Assembly (NCBI GenBank): GCA_965153455.1
Contig: OZ234504.1
Location: 806,001 to 870,000 of the forward strand
Direction of reading: 5' to 3'
Source of the DNA: Sphagnum compactum
Lineage: Eukaryota; Bryophyta; Sphagnopsida; Sphagnales
DNA length: 64,000 bases
The notes under the pieces were generated by a model. It was not told the origin of the DNA. It did no database searches and was given only the letters and a program-made list of their open reading frames with translations. Numbering within the stretch: position 1 is the stretch's first letter; every line of letters begins with the position of its first letter. Of this stretch, positions 1-12,249 are shown one piece after another. A program made the position numbers and the translations under genes.

Positions 1-99
1 CTGAAATGAGATAACAATATTTGGACAACAACAAAAAATAATCTTTAATTTTAAATTATTTTTAAAAATTAATATGCAAAAAAAATATTTATTTGTTTA

Positions 100-500
100 C
101 CTACTTGCCTTACTTACCTAGTTGACCTAACAAAAAAATGCCCAAAATAATCATTACCTACCATACCTAAGTTAATTAACCCACCTAGGTTGGCTAGCTA
201 GCCAAGCCACCTAAGTAACCAAGGTAGACTAGGTTGCAAATGTGAGGACTTAAAGTTTTATGTTGAAAAATCAAGTCATTAGTCATCGCACCACCATCTC
301 ATGAGGTGATTTTTTTGTCAACATATTGTTTTTATCAATTTCAATTTTTTTGCATTACCTACATAAGTAGATATTAAATAGATTATAGGTAGGTTAGCCT
401 AGGTAGGTAGTTATGTTATTACTTAGTAGGTACCTACATCTACCTAGGTAGCATGAATGTACCTACTAAGCACCTACTACTAACATGTTTGGTAAGTGTT
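100..500. repeat. CCTA/TAGG-rich repeat block 1
   Basis: Dense runs of CCTACCTA and TAGGTAGG in both polarities, including ACCTAGGTAGG palindromes. It contains GGTTGCAAATGTGAGGACTT (234-253), which recurs almost exactly at 10050. Confidence 0.7.
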
Positions 501-984
501 AAACTTCTTCTCTCATTCTAATCTTTGATTCTATACTTTAACAAATCATTATTCAAACATTCAAAGTTTATAATAACAACAAACTACAAAAAACAAAAAA
601 GTAAAACAAACAAAAAACCATTTCCAGAATCCATATCTAAACCAATATCAAATTTGCATTGAACTAAAAACCAACTTGAAAGTAATATGGAATTGAAAAC
701 AAAAACAGATCAAAACAAAGAACAACATAATCAAAATTGTTCTTTTTCATCAAATATCTTTATCTATTTCTAAATTGAACTTCTCCAAAAAAATACCAAA
801 ACAAATTATGTTCCAAATTCAAAACTCCTCCAATGTCATTCCTAGATTCCCACCATGAAAACTAATTCAAACAATCCTTTATAAAGTCCTAATCAACTCA
901 GCCTCCTTCTACCCTATGGTGACAACACGCATATGACCAATCAATCCTGCAGTGACAATTCATATTTGCCCACTATATCCAACA

Positions 985-1230
985 TGGGTCTACCCTTAAC
1001 AATGTTGGTAGCCTACTACTAAGCCTAAATACCCATTAGGTCTATGCCTATACCTATTTAGACCTAGTAGGCTATCTATCCCTATGTTACCTATTAGGTT
1101 AAGCATACATAGGTAGCCCTAGGTAGGTACATAGTTATGTTACCTACTACTTAAATAGTCCTAGGCTACCTATAACTAACTACGAGTGTTAGGTAGGTAA
1201 CCTAGGCCTAGCAAGTAGACTAATTATGCC
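985..1230. repeat. CCTA/TAGG-rich repeat block 2
   Basis: Same composition as block 1 (TACCTATTAGG, CCTAGGTAGG). The rest of 500-4150 is AT-rich with no supported gene apart from the coiled-coil remnant; 3235-3370 contains short GAAGTAGTTAT repeats. Confidence 0.6.
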
Positions 1231-3699
1231 AAAGCAGATTTTATAAAAGCACATTAACTACTCTTGTGATTGTACCTAAAATGGGTCTATTATGGAGTCC
1301 ACCTACCCTTATGATGGCACTTGTACTCTCGTTTCCACTTCCATGGAACCTTAATGTGGATCATGTACTTAATTTTATACTTCCACCATCACTTTTCAAC
1401 TTTAAATTGAAGAGGATGCTAAAAAGAAAAAAGGAAATGGTGGATACCTTTCAACCTTAAGGGATGAGGAGGATTCTAGGAAAAAAAAAATGGAAATGGT
1501 GGTTTTTTGTCAATGTGATTATGTGTGAGTGTGTGTGAAAGAAGGAGAAGAGTTAGGCAAAGTTGTTAATGTGCATTAAAGCAGTCTCAAAAAAAAGAGG
1601 TTCCATTATCTGAAAGTTAATTGTACTTGAATATTTTACATTAAGTCATGGTTTTGGGTGTGGATTTGGTTTTGAAAGTTGTTGTCCAATCCCCCTTATT
1701 AGATTTTGCTACACTTTTTACTTTATTACCTTTTTCTTTTTTTTTCTGAGTTGTAATAACTAAGATTTGTTTACTTTTTGTTTATTTCTTCTTGTAAAAA
1801 GTTTCGAAATCATTGTTATAACTTTGGTGATGAAAAATCTAGTGCTTTGTTTGTCCCAATAAAGGGGTGTTGAGAAGGTAAAGTGGACAAAAAATGCAAT
1901 CCGTCCAAAATCTTGAAACAATCTTGAAATAATCACATGAAAGTGGACTAAAAACCTTTGTAAGTAGAACCATTAGTTCCTCCATTGAGTTTATAATAAA
2001 TTGTATACAAAATTTGAAATTTTTTAATATTACAAAAGTAGGTTAAAATTATATTGGGAATTGATTAGTCAATATGGTGTTCAAACCTACTTTTACAATA
2101 TAAGTTTGATATATTATGACTATATTATGCACAATTTGGGGGTACATAAGCATCTTCTAAACATCCATTGATTTGAAAGAAAATAAAACTAAACAAATCA
2201 TCTACTTGCAACCCATCTTGTAAAATTTGAAATTTTGAAGATGGGATTCTTGGGTGAATGCATGGTTGAATGACTCAATTGTTGGCAAATAAAGATTTCA
2301 TACAAGTCCATAGCAAGTTTTTTAAAAGTGGTCAAATAGACATGGTTATTAATTTTTAAATTTTCAATATTGTAATCTTTGATTACCAAATATTCCCCAT
2401 TTATCAAACCTCATAAACCTAGGTCAAAACCTATATCAAAAGTCACTGATGCATCTATCATGGTGGATGCCACTTGAAAATCCTAAAAAGGAAACCCATG
2501 TAAAGTCCATATGGATGAAGGTCAAAGTAAAGATTTTAAAACACATTGTTCATAAAACACAATTGATTTTTATTTTATTTTTAAATTTCAAAAGGACTTT
2601 TGAAAATAAGGTCCAATTTTGACCTTTAAAAAATCCATAACTATGTACCATTTGGTTAACATTTAAAGAAAAAGGTTTCACATTTGATTTTTTAATTGCA
2701 TTTCTCAAGGTATACATAGTCACTATAATCAATTTGGAGTAAAATTTAAGACAAATTTTCAATTTATTAACAATCCAATCAGCTGACGGGTCCATATTTC
2801 TAAACTTCAAAAGTCCATATATTACTAATAACGAATGCATTATTTTCAAAATATATTTTTACAAATGTGTTCATAATCATCATGTTAATATATTGCCAAT
2901 TTTAAATTGAAAACTCCAAAAGTATGTTATCAACCATAAGTATTTAAACATAATGCACCTTACAAAAACGACCACTATGACATCAAAAGTGAACCACTCA
3001 ACCTTGCATTCACCTTCTTCAACATTATAATGATATAAAAATAATTCAATTTGAGTTTCGTGTTGTTGTGTGCTACCAGTGACGATCAACTAGTTTAATT
3101 GTTTCTTATGTTTTCATATATTTATGTCAAATTTAATTTAAATTAATATATGTTTTATGGACATGAAAAGACACATGTTAATTTTTTTCTAATATCCATG
3201 TTGGTGGACAGGGAAAAAAAAAAGAAATAATTGTAAAATGGAAGTAGCTATTAAAAAAGGTGGGAGATAGTTATTATGAAAGTCAATAGGAAAAGGAAGT
3301 AGTTATAAAGAAAGTAGTTATGAAGTAGTTATGAAGTAGTTATAAAGGAAATCGTTATGAAATAGGTAGGCTTGAAAATGAAGTAGTTATTTCTGAATTA
3401 TCCTTGGAATGGTCCAAGGACGACCATACAACTAGAATGGTCATGTAGAAGCGACATACGATTTTTTTTGCAAAGAACCCCATATAAATCAATTCCTATG
3501 TCACTAGAATTATCATCATATTAATCATTGAATAAAATAATATTTCTACTTTCAATACATCAAAGTTTTTTTAATGGATATTTGTAAATGTTTTTGGACA
3601 TCAAATAACAAATTGTCTACCTTACCTTGCTGTCACCCAAAGCCATTTTACTTTCTTACTAGGTTTCGGTTGTTTGTGTTGGGTTCTACTGGGGTTTTG

Positions 3700-3870
3700 G
3701 AAACACACCTTTTTCAATAATATTTTCTAATTGCCAATGTTTCTCCCCACACTCCTTATTTTGTTGCTCCAATTCTAAGCATGCAATCTTATACTTTTCA
3801 AACTTTTCAAATTGGTCTTCCAACTCAAGTACAAGTTCTATTTGAAATCATGAATCTTGGTTGCAATTTA
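3700..3870 (-). pseudogene. Coiled-coil coding remnant
   Basis: From about 3855 to 3700 the minus strand is open and reads as a heptad-like, Glu/Lys/Gln-rich helix (LELEDQFEKFEK, then LELEQQNKECGEKH). Above 3855 the frame breaks. The family is not identified; retrotransposon gag-type proteins and many plant proteins contain such helices. Confidence 0.3.
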
Positions 3871-4157
3871 AACAACTTTTGGTCCATGTCCTTATTACCT
3901 TGCTCATGTATTGTTAGTAGTGTTTGCTTACAACACCCATTTTGTCTACTTGTGCATGTTTATTGTCCAACCTTAACTTGGGCATTTCCTCCATGATATG
4001 ATGCCAATTTTGGTTACACTAGGTCAATTGTTACAACTAACATATATGTTGTATTCCTATGCTTTTCTACACTATTTCATCTTGGCTCTAGGCAATTGTT
4101 CATTATCCATGTAGGATTTCAAGTCAAAGCTATGTTTTTTAGCATTACCTTTCATTA

Positions 4158-5217
4158 CACCAAAACTTAGCATCCATGACAAAGACGTTTTGTGAAGGGC
4201 ACACATGTCATGTGCATTATAATCAATCACCTTTAGTCATGGATGGCATATATGACTAAAGTCATTTATCTTTAGTCATCAACATGATTACATGATTAAG
4301 GTAATTTGAATTTTGATCATATATTGACCCTATTTGACCAAAGCAAAACAAAATAAAAAGGTGAAAACATAGCTTTAAAATTGAACTAAAATTATATTAC
4401 ACTTTATTCCATCCATATATATTTAGAAGAAATTTAATTTAGGGACATGCCATTATATGGAGTCTATTTTTAACTACTAAATCAAACATAAAATTAATGA
4501 ATAACATACTTAGGAATTCAAATAATCAAATAATTAAATCATTAAAAATTAAAACATTAAATTATAAAATTTTGGATTAAAATGTCTTAATGTAAAATTT
4601 GGAACTAAAATTATCTAAATTATTTTATAATCATGAGATTTGGAACATAAGAAATAAATTCAAAATTTTAATTTTGGTTTAATTGCTAACAAATTTGGAA
4701 TTTGAAAGTAATGGAATTAAAGTTGAAATTTAACTTAGTCAATAGATTTATGAGATTAAAACTTATTTTTAATAAAAAAAATTTAATTTTCATCCCCATA
4801 ATTTAAGATAATGAAATGAAATGTATTTATGAACATTCAAAGTTTGAAGTTGAGTACATTATATCTATTCAATTAGAAAATTTTAATTTATTTCATTATG
4901 AAATTATTGAATTATATATTTTCATAATAATATGTGTTTATATAATTATATTTTAGCTACAAAATTGAAAATAGTCATGTTTATAAGTTTATGATCATAA
5001 TTCTTGTCACACATTAAAGTTGGTGGTTGGATGGTTAAAGCATTATATGATTTCATAGTCATGGGTGGGCATTTTCTTAATTAATTAACTAATTTTTGGG
5101 TGGTAGCCATGACTACATAGTCATAATTGTGTAATCATATATGCCATAGCATAAGTTATGGGTTTTGATTGACACAATCATGTAATCATGTGTAGTCATG
5201 GATGCTATGTTTTGGCA
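4158..5217. mobile_element. 1.06-kb non-autonomous DNA transposon with terminal inverted repeats
   Basis: The left end CACCAAAACTTAGCATCC (4158) and the reverse complement of the right end TGCCAAAACATAGCATCC (ending 5217) match at 20 of 23 terminal positions. TA flanks both ends (4156-4157 and 5218-5219), which fits a target-site duplication of the Tc1/mariner type or part of a 3-bp TWA site. Subterminal regions carry repeated TAGTCATG/CATGACTA motifs. The interior is AT-rich with no coding frame. Confidence 0.7.
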
Positions 5218-7150
5218 TAATGTCTACTTTAGTTATGTTGCATTATTTCCCTTCTTGCATCCCCTTATGTGCAATTTTGAAAACCTCCTCCATTAAAGTT
5301 GTATCCATTACAATAATGCTCGTGTTTGGCACTCTTGGTATAATATGATTCTAGTGTTTGTTGGCACTTTTTTTTCATCTTTTGTGTCTAATAGAACAAA
5401 TGTCATGGATTCTCAAAATTGTTTGGGCCTCATCAAAATTGTTGTAAAACCTTTTGAATCTCCTCATTGTTTTGACACAAATCATCAAAAGTCATCAATT
5501 ATTGCTCAGGTTCCCACCTTGGTGGACTTATCTCCAAAGGTTTTACATAAACATCATTTTTTGTTTTTAATCACTTCTCTCTTTCCTACTTTTACTTTTT
5601 CACACTTTCTTTTTGTTTTTTCTTTCTCACATTTATATGTTTCATTTCACAACCTCTTCCTTGCTTTGACCTTTTTCTTTCTACTTGTTTTCACAGGGCA
5701 CTCAAATTGACTTTTTTCACTCATGTTTGTGCATTCTTGAAACATGGTGGTGGATGATGAAGGAAGACAATAGGTCATCTTTTGCCATTGTTACTATTCC
5801 ACTGACAATAACTACTTTCATCATCAATACTCTTCATTTTTAATGTTAACATAAAATCAATGATTGATGTGTCAAGATATATTTTTCTTGGTATATTATA
5901 TACACTTGTCACATATACAATGTTGACGTGTGTTACTAAAAGCACCATGATTACACTCTCATCATTTTCATTTTGATTACTCTATTTCACATGCTTTAGG
6001 AAAAGGAAGATTAAATTAATATATTTGTTTACATCATAATCTTGTGCATTATCGACCTGAAATTCATCTTATTGAAGAGTCCAAGTTCTTTGAGGTTTAC
6101 CACCCAAGATGAAATAAAGGTAATCCTTAATTTTATTTTATATTTTAATTTTTGTTCACATTAATGAACAAAAACTTGTCATATTTTGAAATATGATAGC
6201 TTCGACCACGCTATATCTAAAACCATCATTTTCATCCACTTTGTATCCATGTTGATGGTGAAAAAAATATATAAAATACCAAAAAAATACAAAATGGTGA
6301 TAATGTGACAAGATTTTTGGTACACCTTAAAGAATTTGGACCCTTAATTGTTTGTACATGTACTACCCCATCCAATGGATCAACATTATCCTATAATTTT
6401 CTCAAGATTTGTTCATTTTAAATTACTTCCAATTCATGAACTTAGTAGTTTGATTATTGTTACTTACTTTTGTTTGTATTTTCTTGGAATATTAATGCTC
6501 CTATTTAATTACCCAATCATTAAAATTTGTGGTTGTCTTTTGGGGTTTAGAAAAGACATGGTTTCAACATATTTGTAGAGCTTTGATTTGATAACATTAA
6601 TAAGAATAAAGTTTGGTTCAAATTTATCCAACACATTACTAAAAACACTACGTTGTTTGATAAACAATTAGATCTTGTATGGCCCAAACCACTATTTTTT
6701 TAATTTTCACATGTGTGCTTTGACACCTTTATGAAACCACTAGACAATTTGGCCCACAAACATAATCCCCAAACTAAAATGTTTTCTTTGAATGTCATTG
6801 CTAACTCCATGTAGATTTGTTCCACTAATTAAAATCCAATTCTCTTATGCTTTAAACTTTTGCTCCTACAATTTCTCAAGATCCAAAAGTCTATTTAAAC
6901 ACACATATCAAATTTGCACTACAAATATTGTCACTGCTGATAAAAAACAAAAATATATTCTATCAACATCAACAAATGTAACCCATAAACAAATTAATGT
7001 GGGGTGTAACCTAGAGCTACATCTTTGTATGTTGTACAATACATGATAATAGTATTGTAAACAAATGTTCATTCTAATCAATTTTCCCATTCACCAACTT
7101 TGTTAATGAGTTATTTATGAACTTCTTTGTTGACTATATTTGTCCATTAC
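5218..7150. other. AT-rich intergenic stretch
   Basis: No gene, RNA or repeat unit could be supported. Open frames here (the longest is 121 codons at 5345) are T-rich low-complexity sequence. Confidence 0.6.
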
Positions 7151-9060
7151 CTTACATGTAATAAGTAACTGAATTGGTATGACATAGTAAAAAATGTTGT
7201 GTCAAGTACCAAATGAAATCATTAATGAAATGCATACCTCGATTAATAGCAATCTTCAATGGACATCCAATCTTAGTAAAAATATTTGTACGACTTAGTT
7301 GTAACCATTGCCATATGTGTGTGTAGTGTTTTTGTTTCCACCCACTTGGTAGTATAATCTATGGCTACCAAGATCTACTTGTTATTTATACATCTTCCTA
7401 AAAGTTTAATTGGTCTAGTGAAATCCAAACTCCATTCATAAAAGATTTTTCAAGCAATGAAATGATCAACTTTGTTAAGCTTTGTGTAGGTAGACCTTTG
7501 ATCCTCTAATATATGTCACAAGTTTTGCAAAATTCATTAACATCTTTGAACAATGTTGCCCACTAATACCTTGTGTCCAAAACTTTTTGTATAATAAATT
7601 CTGCTACAAAATAACCACATGTCACTCCATGTAATTCTTTCAAACATGTACTTCTTCAATTAAACATTGATGTAGCCTATTATCCTATCCCATACGGTTC
7701 AAGACCCCATCCTTTGATATGAGTGGCTTTGCTTTTTTACCAACCACTACTTTTGAATCAAGTATTCAATGTTTATTGTACTTTTCTTATATTTAGGTGA
7801 TCATATATTTTTCTCAACCAAATTAGTGTGTGCTATGAACAACACAGCATCCACTACTTGGTTTTGAACCCTAACAAATTTTACATCATCAAGTAATATT
7901 GACAATGCATTTGCCACCACATGTTTGCTTCTTGGTTTATACATTCTTGTGAAATCATATTTTACAAACAATGACAACCAACAAGCAATTTTCCCTAATA
8001 CCTATGGTTTGTTCATCATGTACACTAATGTCATGTGGTCCATATAGAACACAAATTTGTTCTTTAGAAGCAGTGTTGGAACTTGTGTAATGCAAAGACC
8101 ATTGCCAACACATTTAATTCTATGGTTGTGTAATTTTGCTCTAGATGATTAAATAATCATGAAACATAAATAATTGGTTGCTTTTATTTCCTAATAACAT
8201 TATGAGCTCACATTGCTTTAACTGCCAAAAAAGATGCATCAATATGCACATGGAATTCCAAGTTCCAATTTGGAGAAATTAAAATCAAAATTGTTTTCGC
8301 TAAGACCCACTTTGCAAATTGCCAACGTAAGTCCTCTTTGTTGGCAAACCGTGAAAATGAAAATTTCTACTTCGCCTTCGCTAGCGGAACTCATCCGCCA
8401 CTCCTCCTACATTTCTTCTACCTTGCCCGAAATCTTCCCCTCCGCCCCTCAAATCTTTCCCTGCCCTCTTGCCTTTATTTTTCCCTTCTTTTTTCTCATT
8501 TTTTCCTTTATTAGCTCGCTTATTAACAAATCAATTAAAAAATCAAAAACTTTTTTAAAAAAAACATACTTTAGGTTTAATTGTCTCCCCACCTATTAAC
8601 ACTCCTATGTCCAAACAAATGGCCCATCTTGCTCATGAACTTTATTAATAGAACCATGATAATGGGAAAAAAAATTATGAAACACATGTAGAATTGGGTC
8701 ATGCCATTAAATACTTGGATTTCCTACAAGTTATTAGACATTAACATGTGCCTAGATCTTTTTCAAAGTTGTTAATTTACCTTCCTTCAAAATGATGAAA
8801 CCCAAGATCATTCCTACATCCACCATGAATACGCACTTGTTTAGACCAATCCTATACTCCTTACACTTTTAAAAACTTGAACTTAAGAAAATAAGTATCC
8901 ATAATGCAACAAATCTTAAAGTTGTTGAGGAAAATCTTGATGGATTGGTCCAAATACTCCTAGAACGCCTTGGTTATTGTTTTATCATATGTGGGTGGCC
9001 AATATTTAACGTCCACAATGCCAAAATCTCCTATCTATGACTAAATTCATGATTGGCTTG
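7150..9060 (-). pseudogene. Dead Ty3/gypsy retrotransposon pol (RT, RNase H, integrase)
   Basis: Read on the minus strand from 9060 down, stop-ridden frames keep clear pol landmarks in the normal order. These are a reverse-transcriptase palm/connection block (about 9040-8590, including EYLDQSIKIF and the end FVWT), RNase H (about 8262-7880, with HVHIDASF and LEQNYTT), the integrase zinc-binding H2C2 region (about 7670-7500, LHGVTCGYF then EFCKTCDI), and the integrase core (about 7440-7240, EWSLDFTRPIK then ATDY-like ILVAIDYTTKWVE). There are many stops and frameshifts and no gag or protease in front, so the copy is old and defective. RT and RNase H are separated by about 330 bases where some 80 are expected, because of the insertion at about 8254-8600. 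Confidence 0.85.
8254..8600 (-). other. GC-richer insertion inside the gypsy pol, possibly a captured gene 5' end
   Basis: This block interrupts the RT/RNase H junction and differs sharply in composition from the AT-rich element. On the minus strand a purine-rich leader (GGGAAGA-type runs) is followed by ATG at 8394 and an open frame of 51 codons (stop at 8239) that starts MSSASEGEVEIF. The leader plus Met start resembles a 5' UTR and first exon of a host gene. The frame runs on into element sequence at its 3' end. The function is unknown. Confidence 0.4.
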
Positions 9061-11130
9061 GTGGTTGTTTAGGACATCCATGACTATGTAATCAAATAGG
9101 ACATGTATTTTGCAACTATAACTTTTATCGCTATAAGGGTGCAATCATAATCAAACGAGCCAACAGTGACAAAAGACTCAACCACAAATGGGCGTTTTTA
9201 AAACATTTTGAACATTTCCATAATAAAGAATTTTTGAAGGATTTTTTTTGCAACATGCTCTTAAAATATTTACATTACTTGTGTTAATTCTTTTTGAATA
9301 AATAATAATTTTCTAATAATATGCTAGATTTTATGTTTCATTTTGAAAAATGATTATAACTTCAAATCATGTTAAAATATGATAACTATTTTAAGCTTTA
9401 GTTTTTTGTATCATATGCCACAACTTTGTTCATATTCCATACACATTATGGCCCATTTACATCTAGCAAATGACTCTTGAAATTTGAACATTTGAAAATT
9501 ATATTTTGAGTTTCTAAAAATTTCAAGTACCACAATTTTAAAATTGTAAGTGCTTTTCATATGTGAATGGTAGGTTATCATCATTCCAAAAAAGATTCCA
9601 TCAAAATTTGTTTATTAAAATAGTCCCTAGCTTACTGCTTTATGAAATTGATTTTGAAATGTTAAAATTCAGAATTGTTTTACTAAAACCAAAACTCAAT
9701 TTATTAAATTAAATGATTTAAAAAAATTCTTCAACATTCATATAAATCATTCAACAAAAATTTCCTTGATCAACATGACATTAAAGTGGCATTACATAAA
9801 TATGTTTGAAAAAATTGATAGTTTTTCAGTCATTTGACATGCTTTTTGGTTTGTTTGATTATGATCACACCCATAATAATTAAGGACATCAAAAATATTT
9901 TCTCCTAGCTTGAACTAGGTAATTTATCAAAACCTAGGGTATCCTATGCTAAAAGCCGAGTTTATATGCTAGGAATATAAGCCCTAGCTTACGTACGAAT
10001 GTAGGCTAGCCTAAGCTAGTAACCTAACCTAGGCTAGTTGTTGTAAAATTAGGTTGCAAGTGTGAGGACTTGAATTCCTCACCTTCACATTGAGGGAAAA
10101 AGTTCTTAACCCCCCCTTAACCATTGCACATTATTTTCTTACTTGATAAAAATTATCAACACATTATCATAAACATTTCTTTTCTAACCTACCTAAGTAG
10201 CCTAACCTACTTACCTTAGCTAGGTACCTAGTTTGGTAGGTTTAGCTACTTGGATAAAGTAGGTGTATATTTAGTATGTAACAAATACCTAAGGTAGGTA
10301 CCAATTACTTAATAACTACCTACTTATTAGGGCAAACCCATCCTTGGGTGGTATCATCAAAAATGTCACACCCTAAATTTTGTAGACTCATTCAACTTTA
10401 GGACAACATAGGATGCATTTTTTTAAAAAAAATTCACTTTGAATTTAGTTATGTGAAATTTGAAACTCCAATTGGATTTACAAAAAATTAAGTCTTCATA
10501 TTCCAAATGATTGGTCAAGAAAAAAGTCTTAAGAAAGTGACACTTGAAGTTCCTTTGTTCAAGAAGACAAAAGGAACATGGTTTTTCATTTTTTTTAATG
10601 CTTTTAATTTCTAGGAAGGCCTAAGATGACCTTTTTTTATTTGATTAATAGATAGTGGATTGAAGAAATCATGATTTTTTGAATAAATTTCAAAGGTCAT
10701 GACGAGGAGATCTGGAAGGGCCGTTGCATTCGCATTTACAAATTTGTAATAATTCTCACTTTTTTTTGTTTCAATTAACAATTGGGGCCATACCCTAATG
10801 ACTATAATTGATAAACCAAAAAAAATAAAATTATAGTGGTGCAACTTAATATTTAATTATGATCAAAGGTTAGGAATGTTAGGAACACATGTCAGGAATA
10901 ATTTAGGAACAAATTTTTTTAATTCATGAAACTTATGTAAACACACCTACAATTTGTCATAGAGTGTACATAAGAGTGGAACACAAAGGCCATGTGGTGC
11001 AAATCAATAATATTAAAAGCATAATTTCAAAATATAAATTTAAAAAAATTTGAGTCCACCTTTCCTTGGATTTTTGCAAGGCAATCCTAATGGAAACACC
11101 CAAGCATTTGACCTAACTTGGTGCTTTCTT
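9060..11130. other. AT-rich intergenic stretch
   Basis: Apart from the CCTA block at 9900-10335, nothing is seen. The gag and protease expected upstream of the gypsy pol are not recognisable here. Confidence 0.5.
9900..10335. repeat. CCTA/TAGG-rich repeat block 3
   Basis: Matches block 1 in layout: a CTAGG-rich part, then GGTTGCAAGTGTGAGGACTT (about 10051), a T-rich stretch, then CCTACCTAAGTAGCCTA. It is either a dispersed repeat or a decayed LTR pair flanking the gypsy remnant. Confidence 0.6.
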
Positions 11131-11132
11131 GG

Positions 11133-11575
11133 CCAAAGATTATGCTTAAGGTCTTGAAAATCCATTTATCCCCCATCTTGGGAAATGTGTTTCGAAAATC
11201 CATCCAGGTTGTTGTGTGTAATTCTATGAGCTGCAGGCTGAACACTTCTTTGGGTTATTCATGCTTTGATTTGTAACAGAAGAGACCTGCATTTTGCTCA
11301 TAACACATTTTGCACATCTAATGTAAACAGTTATCCATACATCTGTTCACTCTCCCAAGTTACTTCTGAATGGGTTTCTCTGCAACATCAAGGGTGGTGC
11401 TGCTGTATAGGTTTAGGGTTTAGGGTTTAGTGCAATTTGGGATGAAGCCTCAGTCATTGCCAAATGTGAGAGAGTTCATAACAGTTGCTTGCCCCCCCAT
11501 ATGGCCTGTATTGTATCATAGAGCTTTCACCTGCAGGTTATTCTGGATACACTACAATGTGCACATGAAAAACTG
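11133..11575. repeat. Direct duplication, copy 1
   Basis: This copy aligns over its length with 14617-15105; shared landmarks include GAGACCTGCATTTTGCTCA-like, AACAGTTATCCATACATC and GTGAGAGAGTTCA. In copy 1 two blocks present in copy 2 are missing, and a telomere-like tract occupies one of the gaps. Confidence 0.9.
11409..11430 (+). repeat. Interstitial telomere-like repeat (TTTAGGG)
   Basis: GGTTTAGGGTTTAGGGTTTA lies inside duplication copy 1. The other copy has unrelated sequence at this point. Confidence 0.95.
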
Positions 11576-12148
11576 AATCCTTTTCACCCATATGATAAAT
11601 TCCATTAATATAAATGCATCTAATGTGTGGTATAAATATTTGTTATAAATTTATTCCATATGTGTTAATTTTACCCTCATCAATTTCCCTATTGAATTTC
11701 AATTTCATGGTCCACCCATGTTATCAAATTTCATCCATGTCTTTTAATTTCACACATTGCATTTGCGAACAATTTCAAGCCATGTGCAAAAAGTTCATGA
11801 TTCATCATCAAGTTTATCCATAAGGCCAATTACAAGTAAGGTAGGATTCAATCATGAACATGATTTATCCTTGCAATTGCAATATCTTTGTGTTGAAAAT
11901 GTCACCTAAATTTTCATTTGGATTGAAACGGTCACAATTCATCCATCTCCACACAATTTTGTCTTTGTGGTCAGTTTCATCCATGAGAATGTATCATCCA
12001 TTTGTTACATTTTGTTGTAGATGTTTATTTGACATTTTTGTTTCATCCACATTGTCAAATTTCAATAGCAAATATCGTTTCTTTCTTCCTTCTGAATGTC
12101 TTCTTTGCTTCCTAGAGTTTTTCCTTTTCTTACTTAACCATCTCCTTT

Positions 12149-12243
12149 CCCCCCCCCCCACCTCTTTTCATTCTTCCTCCTCCTTTCCCACCATTTTTTC
12201 CTCCTCCATCCCTATGTGGTTGGGGGTGGGGGGCGGGGGGTGG
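12149..12243. repeat. Homopolymer C and G runs with G-quadruplex motif
   Basis: A run of about 11 C near 12150 is followed within 70 bases by GGGGGTGGGGGGCGGGGGG at 12222-12240. The latter meets the four-G-run pattern of a G-quadruplex on the plus strand, and the C run could pair with it. Confidence 0.8.
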
Positions 12244-12249
12244 TCTTGT

